61,985 nt of DNA from Chloroflexota bacterium (GTDB taxonomy: Bacteria; Chloroflexota; Anaerolineae; Promineifilales; Promineifilaceae), in assembly GCA_018004935.1 (NCBI GenBank), contig JAGNBF010000003.1, forward strand, positions 1-61,985, in the 5' to 3' direction. The position numbers and the translations under genes were made by a program. This document shows positions 49,296-57,261 of this stretch, in pieces. Each line of letters begins with the position of its first letter. Position 1 is the first letter of the stretch. The notes under the pieces were generated by a model. It saw only the letters and a list, made by a program, of their open reading frames with translations. It was not told the DNA's origin and did no database searches.

Positions 49296-50963
49296 TTATG
49301 GCCCAACTACGCCCGTAACCTGATAAACCTGAGTTGTTGGATTGGTAAAAACGGGTGTCAGAAAGGGATCATTGGCTGGATGATAACTGCCCAGGGCTTG
49401 CTCGGCTGGGCCGTACAGAACGTAATCCACACTATAGGTTTCCAGAGTCGCCAGCCGCTCCTCATCCGGCGTCTCCGGGGCGAAAAAGGTGTTCACCATT
49501 TCCGTTTTGCCGAAAAAGTCCAACGTTTGTGCCCAATGGGCCAGGAAAGCGTGGGTTCCCGTCAGAGCGGGAATGTATTGCCCGGTGGTGACAGAACTCA
49601 GCACCACATCATCCCCTTCAGCATTTTGCTCCAACCAGGCGAAGGCGTCCAATTCGTCATGGTACAGGTAATAAGGGTAATCGTGGCGGCGCAATTCGTC
49701 AAAACGCCATAACCACAGATAGAGGTTGGTAGGAATAACAACCAGTAAGAACAGGATAGGAACGACTTTTTGCACCGTTTGTGGCGTCAGGGGAAGGCGG
49801 AAACGGCTCAATCCCGGAGCTACCCAGTCATACAACGCCAGCGTCGCCAGGATGCCCATCGGCACTTGCCAGCCGTTGAGCATGTGAACCTGGAAATCGG
49901 TGGGGATGTAGAGCAGGAAGAAGTTGGCGACGAACCAGGCCACCAGGAAGAGGGTTTTGTTGTCGAGCGCGGTGAGGCGATGCGGCCGCAACCGCACCAA
50001 TCCCACAATCGCCAGCCACAACAACGGCCCAAAAAAGATGAGCAGGTGGAACGGGGGCGGCGAGTACACCCCGGCATTGGCAAATTGGGCCAGCACCTCT
50101 TCCCACACCGGGTCGAGCGAGGTCAAAATGAAGGAGTAGAGGGCAGGCCACCAGGAGATCAGCCCCAAAATGATGAGACCCTGCACCAAAAACCAGGGGA
50201 AACGGCGTTCCCGTGCCCAAAACAGCAGGGTGTACGCGCCCAAAATGCCATAAACCAGCACCAGATCGTAGGCGTGTTGCCAGCCGAAAAACAGCCCTAG
50301 CAGTCCGGCGTACACGGCATAACGGAGTTGTCCTTTCTCCTGTCCGCGCAGAAAAAGGTAGAAGATGGCGATGTATAGGGCCGCGCCGATGAAATGGGGG
50401 TAGCCCAAAACGCTCAAAAAGGTGTTGCCTTCGGCGGTGAAGATGTCGAGGAGCCAGCGCAGGGGCAGGTCGGTGTCGAGGAACAGTTCGCGGTAAACGA
50501 TAAGGAGCCAGCCCAGCCCGGCACTGAAGGTGATAAGGAGAAAGGCGGTTTGTCTGCGGCCGCGATCCGGCAAAAACCAGCCGCAAAACAGGTAGACCAG
50601 CGGCAAAAACAGGGCCGTCGCTACCACCCGCAGAACCTGGAACATGCCCGCATACCCCACCCCCACCAGATGGCCCAGCCGTCCCAATCCCCACCAGAGC
50701 AGGTTAAAAAAGATCGGCTGGTTCGGTTCCGGGGTCAGTTTGTTGGCGGATAGGTTGGCGTAGGTCAGTTCGCGCATCCAGGAAAAATATTGGCCGTGAT
50801 CCGGCACATCCAGCATGATGCCCATGAACTGCTTCTCTGGCGGTGCAGTCAGCCAGCCAAAGAGGTAGGGCACACTGGTCAACACCAGAACCAACAGAAC
50901 GATGAACGTGACAAAACGCCATTCGGCGCGGGTGATGATAGGGGAAGATGAAGGTGAGGTCAT
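49296..50963 (-). CDS. multi-pass membrane protein, GT39/GT-C-like, copy 1
   Basis: About 555 residues from ATG 50963. ITRAEWRFVTFIVLLVLVLT opens the first helix. The following loop LDVPDHGQYFSWMRELTYAN has the D-x-G/H pattern near the first outer loop typical of GT-C enzymes, and about ten further hydrophobic segments follow. A C-terminal domain, FAWLEQNAEGDDVVLSSVTT / GQYIPALTGTHAFLAHW, is extracytoplasmic. It likely uses a polyprenyl-linked sugar, which fits the Dpm1-like gene at 17405. The frame to 51074 is translated G-repeat text. This gene and the next are GC-rich compared with their surroundings. Confidence 0.75.
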   Translation of the reverse strand: MTSPSSSPIITRAEWRFVTFIVLLVLVLTSVPYLFGWLTAPPEKQFMGIMLDVPDHGQYFSWMRELTYANLSANKLTPEPNQPIFFNLLWWGLGRLGHLVGVGYAGMFQVLRVVATALFLPLVYLFCGWFLPDRGRRQTAFLLITFSAGLGWLLIVYRELFLDTDLPLRWLLDIFTAEGNTFLSVLGYPHFIGAALYIAIFYLFLRGQEKGQLRYAVYAGLLGLFFGWQHAYDLVLVYGILGAYTLLFWARERRFPWFLVQGLIILGLISWWPALYSFILTSLDPVWEEVLAQFANAGVYSPPPFHLLIFFGPLLWLAIVGLVRLRPHRLTALDNKTLFLVAWFVANFFLLYIPTDFQVHMLNGWQVPMGILATLALYDWVAPGLSRFRLPLTPQTVQKVVPILFLLVVIPTNLYLWLWRFDELRRHDYPYYLYHDELDAFAWLEQNAEGDDVVLSSVTTGQYIPALTGTHAFLAHWAQTLDFFGKTEMVNTFFAPETPDEERLATLETYSVDYVLYGPAEQALGSYHPANDPFLTPVFTNPTTQVYQVTGVVGP

Positions 50964-50979
50964 AACGTGGTGCGTGTTG

Positions 50980-51190
50980 CGTATTTGTAGGACGATTTTG
51001 TAAATCGTCCACTGGGCGATGTGCGTATTTGTGAGTCTACTGAAAAAAGGTCGCGCAGAGGCGCAAAGGCGCAAAGTTACCAGAGAAAAATTCGTGCCAA
51101 TTCGTGTAATTCGTGGCTTCTTTCAGTGGACTCATTTGTAGGACGATTTGGTAAATCGTCCACTGGGCGATTTACACAATCGCCCTACAG
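50980..51190. repeat. G hairpins between the two membrane protein genes
   Basis: Two copies of GTAGGACGATTTNGTAAATC / GTCCACTGGGCGAT (about 50985-51020 and 51137-51186), the second ending in TACACAATCGCCCTAC. The G dyad GATTTGGTAAATC is itself self-complementary. Confidence 0.75.
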
Positions 51191-52714
51191 AGGATCCGTT
51201 AAGGGGCCGACTTTGTTAATGAGGGCCGGTGTAGTTGGGCGAAGCAAAGGCCAGGCCAGAAGAGCCAGAGAGAGCAAAATAACCGGTAGCAGGCTCAGTA
51301 ACCCTTTGAAACCGATGATTGTACCCAGGTTGCGGGCGATGTTACCCGCTTGCCAATGCACCAGCAGGTAATCCGTCCAGGGGTTGGCGATGGTGTCGGG
51401 GGGGAACGCTTGTCCGGCCAGGGTCATGCCCCAGGTTGCCACGAAAGACCAGACGAGCATCAGGGCGAATCCCCATTTCAGCCAGCGGGTTGTGGGGGAT
51501 GTGGGTTGGGTCAGCGGCCGCAACACCACCATCACCGGTAGCAGTAAAAACGGCAACATGGGCAACAAATAACGCGGCCCCACCGAGAATCCACCCCACC
51601 ACATCACCGAGGCACTATTAAACAGGAACATGAAGCCGATGCAGGCCAGCGTCACCAGCCATTCCACCCGATATTGGCGAGAACGCCACCACTGTACCAG
51701 GCCCGGCAAGGCCAGCAGTAACCAGGGGGATAACCAGAACAACCCCCGGAACAGGCCAAAGGTGATCCCCCACACGGCATCGGGGCGGGGCAGGCCCAGG
51801 CTCATAAAGCCGGTGCTGTGGGAATCCACCCACAGTTCTGAGTAGCTGTACCCCAATTCCAGGTAGCCACCGAAGATAGTTTTGTTGTAGAGCATCCACG
51901 CGGCCGCGATCACCCCCGCTGGCCCAATCACCCAGCCAATTCTGCGCCATTCCCCTTGCTGAACCAGCCCGTACAAGGTGTACAGGAACAACACCCCCAC
52001 TAACAAAAAGGTCGGGTACTCCGTCACCACGCTGTAAGCCAGGAACACCCCAATCGTCATCAGCCGACCGGGTGACAGCGGTTTGGCGGCCATAAAGACC
52101 AGATAAAACGCGCCAAACAAGAGAAAGGCACTCAGTTGGTGGCCGTAAAAGGTGTTGGCGTAGGCGAAGGCCGGGGTTAGCAGGCCATAAGCCAGGGCCA
52201 ACACCAGCCGCAACCCCAGATGATCGCTGAACCGCCCCAACACCCGGAACAACAACACGCCCAAAATGGCGGTTGGTACGGCCCCAAACAAGAAGGACAG
52301 GACGACCTGGGCGATAGCGAACCGTACTTTGTCGGTGTTGACGCCCGTGCCATCCGGGTTTAAGGTGGATTGAAAGGCGGAACTGTTGGCGAGCCGCTCG
52401 GTGAGGGGGGCCATGACCGGCAAATCCAGCACTTTACCCAGAGCGGCATAGACAGGAATCCCCAATAACGCCACGCCGGGGGCTTTATCGCTGTAATAAT
52501 GTTCGCCCACTTTGGCATAATCCACCGTGTTGGCGACATATTTATCAATCTGGAACGTGCCATCATCCACCACTGCCACCACCATATCCAGGCGTGAGTT
52601 CTGGTTGGGGTCGGCCCAGCGGGGGAAGAAGTAGCCCGTGCAGAGGAGCAAGACGAGAAAAAGGACTAACTCGATCTGGCGTTCGCGGGTGAGGGATTGG
52701 CGGAGGTTGGTCAT
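51185..52714 (-). CDS. multi-pass membrane protein, GT39/ArnT-like, copy 2
   Basis: 509 residues with about twelve hydrophobic segments. RLDMVVAVVDDGTFQIDKYV and YYSDKAPGVALLGIPVYA form the first extracytoplasmic loop of the GT39-like family (acidic pair then K-A-P-G). ANTFYGHQLSAFLLFGAFYL and WWGGFSVGPRYLLPMLPFLL are later family signatures. Predicted to transfer sugar from a lipid carrier. ATG 52714 follows a 30-base AT-rich stretch with no clear ribosome-binding site. Confidence 0.78.
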   Translation of the reverse strand: MTNLRQSLTRERQIELVLFLVLLLCTGYFFPRWADPNQNSRLDMVVAVVDDGTFQIDKYVANTVDYAKVGEHYYSDKAPGVALLGIPVYAALGKVLDLPVMAPLTERLANSSAFQSTLNPDGTGVNTDKVRFAIAQVVLSFLFGAVPTAILGVLLFRVLGRFSDHLGLRLVLALAYGLLTPAFAYANTFYGHQLSAFLLFGAFYLVFMAAKPLSPGRLMTIGVFLAYSVVTEYPTFLLVGVLFLYTLYGLVQQGEWRRIGWVIGPAGVIAAAWMLYNKTIFGGYLELGYSYSELWVDSHSTGFMSLGLPRPDAVWGITFGLFRGLFWLSPWLLLALPGLVQWWRSRQYRVEWLVTLACIGFMFLFNSASVMWWGGFSVGPRYLLPMLPFLLLPVMVVLRPLTQPTSPTTRWLKWGFALMLVWSFVATWGMTLAGQAFPPDTIANPWTDYLLVHWQAGNIARNLGTIIGFKGLLSLLPVILLSLALLAWPLLRPTTPALINKVGPLTDPL

Positions 52715-52998
52715 AAAGGCGGTTATTGGTGTATTAGTATATTGGTATATTGGTTATTGGGTTTGATGTTGGGTGACAGGTTTAGCCTAGCGGGTTAAAG
52801 TTACAAGTTACCTTACTCAGATGGGGAGTGCGGCCGCGGTCAATCGAGTACCACTAAAAATAGTGGTGGGGCCGAGTGAACATTAGAACATTACAAGATG
52901 TAATAATATGAGTTGGCGATGATCGTTATCGTCAAAAATGGTGGTACTGAAGAGATGTAAATGATGATAGCTGAAGAATAGGTAACGCTCATACCTTG
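52715..52998. other. AT-rich gap with short direct repeats
   Basis: TATTGGTGTATTAGTATATT / GGTATATTGGTTATTGGG is a degenerate run of TATTGG units (52725-52762). One octamer lies at 52830-52837. The composition drops from here rightward. Confidence 0.45.
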
Positions 52999-53892
52999 CT
53001 ATTGGTTAGCATCGTTAAGAATGTCCCCCATTAATGCCTTTAATTTGGCCTGGGCAGTTAATAGCTTTTCACTTAACGATGGGACTTGTGCTTGGTCAGA
53101 CTGATTGAAATAAGCCATTACATCTTCAATTATTTTCACTACTGACTCTACTTCGCCAGCACGTGCAAAGTGTTTTATTATCTGCTCATTAAATTTTTGT
53201 TGTTCGGCACTTGTTATTGCTTTGATTTCAATTAGCTTGCTTTCAGTGGTCGCATTCATATCCTTCAATAATTGTGTTATCTCTTGGTTGAACCAATTGA
53301 ATGCGGTCATCACTACGGTCATGTCCTCATTAGAAACGATCCAGTCATGCGTCTTTTTAGGATGAGTAAGACGATTGCGGATTTTTATCGCCTTTTGAAA
53401 TGCTTCCCAACCCACTCCTCCTACATTAAGTTTAGTATTGGTCTGAAAACCTTTAGCAAGCATTGAAAAAGCAAAACGTAAGTTCTTGTTGATTTCAACA
53501 AAGTTAGTGTATCTTATATTGGTCTCTCCTTTTTCCTCGAGGTAATGGGATTCTTCAAGAAGAAATATTATTTCCTGTCTTGAAAACTCTGCCTGATAGT
53601 ACCCCCCTTGGGTTTTGAAGGCTACCTGCTTCATTTGATAAACAATGCCTTCAATTGAAGCAAAAATGGCCCGGTAAATTGCCCGACGCAAGGTCATATC
53701 TTGTTCTTTGCCTTGAACCAATTTTGCTAATTTGGAAAGATCGTCTTGCGAAATATAAAGAAGCTCAGTGAGTTCACTTAATGACTCCTGCAAAGCTTTA
53801 TGTTCAGCAGTTTTTCGTTTGATTTCCTCTGGGATTCTTGCTTTAATGTGGTCAGGTAGCCCATCTAAAGGATTAGCGATTAGGGATGACAT
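52999..53892 (-). CDS. HEPN-like helical protein, candidate toxin or defence effector
   Basis: About 297 residues from ATG 53892 (325 from ATG 53976). Mostly alpha-helical. KAIKIRNRLTHPKKTHDWI contains R-N-x3-H (RNRLTH), the R-x4-6-H motif of HEPN ribonuclease domains, in a helical context of the right kind. The N-terminal half (RIPEEIKRKTAEHKALQ ...) and C-terminal half are coiled-coil-like. Base composition is more AT-rich than the neighbours and no GCGGCCGC occurs in 52838-54472, which suggests recent acquisition. A small gene on the same strand lies just upstream (54038-54298) and might be its antitoxin or partner, but I cannot show that. Confidence 0.6.
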   Translation of the reverse strand: MSSLIANPLDGLPDHIKARIPEEIKRKTAEHKALQESLSELTELLYISQDDLSKLAKLVQGKEQDMTLRRAIYRAIFASIEGIVYQMKQVAFKTQGGYYQAEFSRQEIIFLLEESHYLEEKGETNIRYTNFVEINKNLRFAFSMLAKGFQTNTKLNVGGVGWEAFQKAIKIRNRLTHPKKTHDWIVSNEDMTVVMTAFNWFNQEITQLLKDMNATTESKLIEIKAITSAEQQKFNEQIIKHFARAGEVESVVKIIEDVMAYFNQSDQAQVPSLSEKLLTAQAKLKALMGDILNDANQ

Positions 53893-54037
53893 AGCATATG
53901 TCTCGTAAACATTAGTTGCAAGCTGCCCCTCAAGTAAGAGATGAAATGGGGAGACTGAAGGCTCGTTGCAATGCAAATTAGCGGGTTCTTTATTTCAAGA
54001 AAAGAGCTACGATCTCAAGGCGGCTAGATTGGCTACT

Positions 54038-54298
54038 TTATTCGAGCAATTCTTTCAAGCCGTTTAAAAATTTGGGCGAAAACACTTCTTCCTGTATGGC
54101 ATTCTTGAATAATTGAAGCAAATCCTCTTCGCGGATGTCCAAAGGGCGTGGGACTATATTGTTGTTCTTCCACCATGAAAAACGGATTTCCTCATTGCCA
54201 GTTTCTTTGATTTCCAGTTTCTCAATGCGACATTCTGTATTATCAGGAAAAGAAAGAATGGCACGTTTAATTTCTTTGGCATATGGAGTATCTCTCAT
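54038..54298 (-). CDS. small hypothetical protein upstream of the HEPN-like gene
   Basis: 86 residues: KEIKRAILSFPDNTECRIEK, LEIKETGNEEIRFSWWKNNN and LDIREEDLLQLFKNAIQEEV suggest a small alpha/beta fold of ~60 residues followed by helices. No recognised family. AGGAG precedes the ATG. It shares strand, AT-richness and lack of octamers with the HEPN-like gene, so they may be one acquired unit, though the ~60-150-base gap has no sign of coupling. Confidence 0.6.
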   Translation of the reverse strand: MRDTPYAKEIKRAILSFPDNTECRIEKLEIKETGNEEIRFSWWKNNNIVPRPLDIREEDLLQLFKNAIQEEVFSPKFLNGLKELLE

Positions 54299-54562
54299 TG
54301 TTTTAATCTCCTGTCTTCTAAACTATTGGCAACGCACGATGAAAAATAATACGGATAAAAAGCTGGAGCGTCAATGGGCTACTACCGCCTGAATGAGTAG
54401 GCTGGGAAGTAGGGCAGGTACTCATAGGGAGTGATTTGGTGACTGAAGGAAGGGGTGATAAGTTCGTGGAATGCGGCCGCGCCAGGTCATTGGCGCACGA
54501 ATAACCATGATGCCTTTATACCCAACTCTCTATGAGCGCGGAAAGGTCAGCAAGGAGCAAAA

Positions 54563-54782
54563 ATGAGTAGAGAAGAAGACCCCATTGCGGCCGCAATCGG
54601 CGCGATCATCAATAGCGGTGCTCTTCGGCGGCTGGTGGCAAGCCGATCCCAACGATAACTCAGTGCTGATCCTTCTGGCTCACAACATAGTCGAGCGGGA
54701 GCAGTTCGATCAAGGCATCGGGTTTGGCATCTATGAGGCCATTGCGACGTTTCAGGCATGGGCGTCGGCCTTGCCAGGGTAA
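54563..54782 (+). pseudogene. small possibly frameshifted gene
   Basis: AAGGAG (54552-54557) precedes ATG 54563, which encodes 31 residues (MSREEDPIAAAIGAIINS ...) to TAA 54658. A neighbouring frame continues with SVLILLAHNIVEREQFDQGI and ends at TAA 54780-54782. Together they could be one ~73-residue protein broken by a frameshift. I do not recognise it. Confidence 0.35.
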
Positions 54783-54791
54783 AGACGAACG

Positions 54792-54902
54792 GGTTCTTCG
54801 GGAATTCAGGGGGTTGACACCAGATGTACGGGCTGGCCTTGTGCCTGCCCAGTGTGGGGCAACCACAAGGGTTGCCCGTACCCCACGAAACCCCGAAGAA
54901 CC
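54792..54902. repeat. E element, copy 4
   Basis: Best-preserved E: ends GGTTCTTCGGG and CCCCGAAGAACC are inverted. The interior has GGCCTTGTGCCTGCC and GGGCAACCACAAGGGTTGCC. Confidence 0.82.
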
Positions 54903-54903
54903 A

Positions 54904-55022
54904 GGCATGGGTCAGGCCAGCTTTATAAATTTGTAGGACGATTTGGTAAATCGTCTCGTGGGCGATTTACCAAATCGCCCTACAAACTGTTAAGCACTGC
55001 TTGCCGACTTTTGCACCACGCC
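54904..55022. repeat. J element, copy 2
   Basis: 119 bp from GGCATGGGTCAGG to GCACCACGCC, the same length as copy 1 and nearly identical inside (GTAGGACGATTTGGTAAATC / GTCTCGTGGGCGATTTACC). The termini are less well matched and no flanking duplication is visible. Confidence 0.85.
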
Positions 55023-55066
55023 GGTTTTCAGGTACAAGGGGGTGGGGACGCGGCCGCGTAAACACA

Positions 55067-55096
55067 TTGACGGTGGGCATCGTTGTTGACTATACT
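55067..55096 (+). promoter_or_regulatory. strong sigma70-like promoter for the ABC exporter
   Basis: TTGACG (55067-55072), 18-base spacer, TATACT (55091-55096). It is one of the closest matches to consensus in the window and lies about 50 bases before the start. Confidence 0.6.
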
Positions 55097-55146
55097 GCGG
55101 GGCTGATCGTGCCCGATGACCCCAAACCAACAACAACCTTTGTCTA

Positions 55147-56898
55147 TTGGATAAAAAATTGGTAGCTTCCCGACGCCAGAAATTCCTCTCTTACTACAAG
55201 CCCTATCTGGGTCTGCTTTTGGCCGACCTGGTCTGTGCGCTGATCGTCTCGGCCACGACCCTGCTCATCCCCCTGTGCATCCGCTACATCACCAAAAATG
55301 TGTTGGCCGACAATACACCTGATGCCCTCAACCAAATCTACCTGATGGGCACGGTGATGCTGGCCCTGGTGCTCGTGCATACGGTGTGCAACATGTTCGT
55401 TTCCTATCAGGGGCACATGATGGGGGCCATGATGGAAAGCGATATGCGGCGTGAGTTATTTGACCATTTTCAAAAGCTGTCGTTTGCTTTTTATGATGAA
55501 CAAAAAACGGGCCAGCTCATGACCCGCATCACCAATGATTCCTTTGACATGTCCGAGTTGTATCATCACGGCCCTGAAGATGTCGCCATTTCTTTCTTAA
55601 ACTTTGTCGGTGCGTTCATTATCTTGATCAACATCAACGCCCAGCTTACCGTCATCACCCTGCTTTTTTTGCCCATCATGGCGGTTTATGCGTTTCACTT
55701 TAACAAGAAGATGAAGCTCGCCTTGAGAAGAAGCAAGGACAGAATTGGCGATATCAACGCCCAGGTGGAAGATACGCTTGCGGGCATCCGGGTGGTTAAG
55801 TCATTTACCAACGAAGAGATCGAAACGAAGAAGTTTGCCACCGAAAACAACCGGTTTGTGGACAGCCGCAGAGATGGGCATAAAAGTGAGGCCTATTTTT
55901 ATGAAGGGTTGATCGCCTTCACCCAGATCATGACCATTGCCGTGGTCATCTTTGGCGGCGTCAGGATTGTCAACGGTTCCCTGGACCTGGCCGATTTGCT
56001 AACGTTTTTGTTGTATATTGGCATCCTCATTGAACCGATCCAACGCTTTGGTAATTTCACCCGGCTGTACCAGGAAGGCATGACCGGGTTTGAACGGTTT
56101 ATGGAAATTTTAGAGGTGGAGCCAGATATTGAAGATACACCTGGAGCCACTGAACTCACCCAGGCTCAGGGGCATGTGGAATTTAGAGGCGTCAGTTTCA
56201 AGTACAAAGAAGGGCATAATGATGTGCTGAGGAACATCTCGCTGGAGATACAAGCGGGCGAATATATCGCCCTGGTGGGGTTTTCCGGCGTCGGTAAAAC
56301 AACGCTGTGTTCTTTGATACCCCGCTTTTATGAAGTAAACACGGGGGAGATACGGCTCGATGGGCGGGACATCCGGGGTATTCGTTTGCATTCGTTAAGA
56401 AGGCACATTGGCATTGTCCAGCAGGATGTTTATCTGTTTGCCGGGACGGTGGCCGACAATATCCGGTATGGGAAGTTGGATGCCAGTCGAGAGGAGATTA
56501 TCGCGGCCGCGCACAAAGCCAACGCCCACGATTTTATTATGGCCCTGCCCCAGGGGTACGACACGGATATTGGGCAACGGGGCGTCAAACTCTCCGGCGG
56601 GCAAAAACAGCGGTTGAGCATTGCCCGCGTCTTCCTGAAAGACCCCCCCATCCTCATTTTTGATGAAGCCACAAGTGCCCTGGACAATGAAAGCGAAAAG
56701 GCGGTCAAAGAGTCACTGGAGAAGTTAAGCAACAATCGCACCACCCTTGTCATCGCCCATCGCCTGTCTACCATCCGCAACGCCCAACGGATTGTGGTCT
56801 TAACGGATAACGGCATTGGGGAACAGGGCACACATGACGAGCTAATCGTTCTAAACGGAACTTATGCCAATTTATACAACCTGCAAGCCAAGATATGA
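55147..56898 (+). CDS. ABC exporter half-transporter (membrane domain plus ATPase)
   Basis: 583 residues from TTG 55147; no ATG lies nearer the conserved start, and no Shine-Dalgarno is evident. Six membrane helices (~15-290), then the ATPase: GFSGVGKTT (Walker A), VQQDVYLFAGTVADNI (Q-loop), KLSGGQKQRLSIAR (signature), ILIFDEATSALD (Walker B), and IAHRLST (H-loop). All motifs are intact. It resembles MsbA-like exporters common in Firmicutes. No second half-transporter or regulator is adjacent, so it probably forms a homodimer. Only one octamer occurs in 1.75 kb. Confidence 0.88.
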   Translation: MDKKLVASRRQKFLSYYKPYLGLLLADLVCALIVSATTLLIPLCIRYITKNVLADNTPDALNQIYLMGTVMLALVLVHTVCNMFVSYQGHMMGAMMESDMRRELFDHFQKLSFAFYDEQKTGQLMTRITNDSFDMSELYHHGPEDVAISFLNFVGAFIILININAQLTVITLLFLPIMAVYAFHFNKKMKLALRRSKDRIGDINAQVEDTLAGIRVVKSFTNEEIETKKFATENNRFVDSRRDGHKSEAYFYEGLIAFTQIMTIAVVIFGGVRIVNGSLDLADLLTFLLYIGILIEPIQRFGNFTRLYQEGMTGFERFMEILEVEPDIEDTPGATELTQAQGHVEFRGVSFKYKEGHNDVLRNISLEIQAGEYIALVGFSGVGKTTLCSLIPRFYEVNTGEIRLDGRDIRGIRLHSLRRHIGIVQQDVYLFAGTVADNIRYGKLDASREEIIAAAHKANAHDFIMALPQGYDTDIGQRGVKLSGGQKQRLSIARVFLKDPPILIFDEATSALDNESEKAVKESLEKLSNNRTTLVIAHRLSTIRNAQRIVVLTDNGIGEQGTHDELIVLNGTYANLYNLQAKI

Positions 56899-56902
56899 GC
56901 GT

Positions 56903-57110
56903 AGGAAACGCGGCGTGCGCCCAATCTGGAGATAACCGGAGAATCGCTATGGCCGGTCCCCTGACCGTGCCACTTTGTTGCAGAGTGAGAATTAGGGTCA
57001 GGCGTTACCCATTTCTCTTTTCGCTGACACCAGCTACAATCGTTTGGCACACCACAGCAAAAAATACCCGCGGCCGCAACGGTGGCAGAAATCCCCTTTT
57101 TAATGTCCTT
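56903..57110. repeat. D-core copy 6 and flanking text
   Basis: CTATGGCCGGTCCCCTGACC followed by GTGCCA at 56946-56973 is a D core. GAGAATTAGGGTCAGG follows. The enclosing arms are unclear. Confidence 0.5.
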
Positions 57111-57115
57111 TATGT

Positions 57116-57212
57116 ATCTTTTCAATAAAACGCGGTGACGTTGGTTGAGCTTGTCGCAACCAACCACCTTCGACAGGCTCAGGCTACGTTTCCACCGAAA
57201 CATTGCGAAGAT
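57116..57212. repeat. H element, copy 5 (uninterrupted)
   Basis: ATCTTTTCAATAAAACGCGG / TGACGTTGGTTGAGCTTGTC ... AGGCTACGTTTCCACCGAAA / CATTGCGAAGA. It matches copy 2 on both sides of that copy's A insertion and so represents the empty site. Confidence 0.8.
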
Positions 57213-57261
57213 ACTCCTTTATCAATAAATCCCAATTCTTTACACTTGGAGCATAATAGCT

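Larger units (their letters stand above)
54299..55066. other. gap with decayed small gene, E copy 4, J copy 2
   Basis: From left: ~260 bases without structure, one octamer at 54473, a short frame at 54563, E copy 4 at 54792-54902 and J copy 2 at 54904-55022. No other gene. Confidence 0.5.

Noticed and set aside
49770-50300. 176-residue plus-strand frame opposite the GT39-like gene
   Set aside because: It is Gln/Arg/Glu-rich low-complexity text produced by reading a GC-rich membrane-protein gene on the other strand; no ribosome-binding site and no domain.
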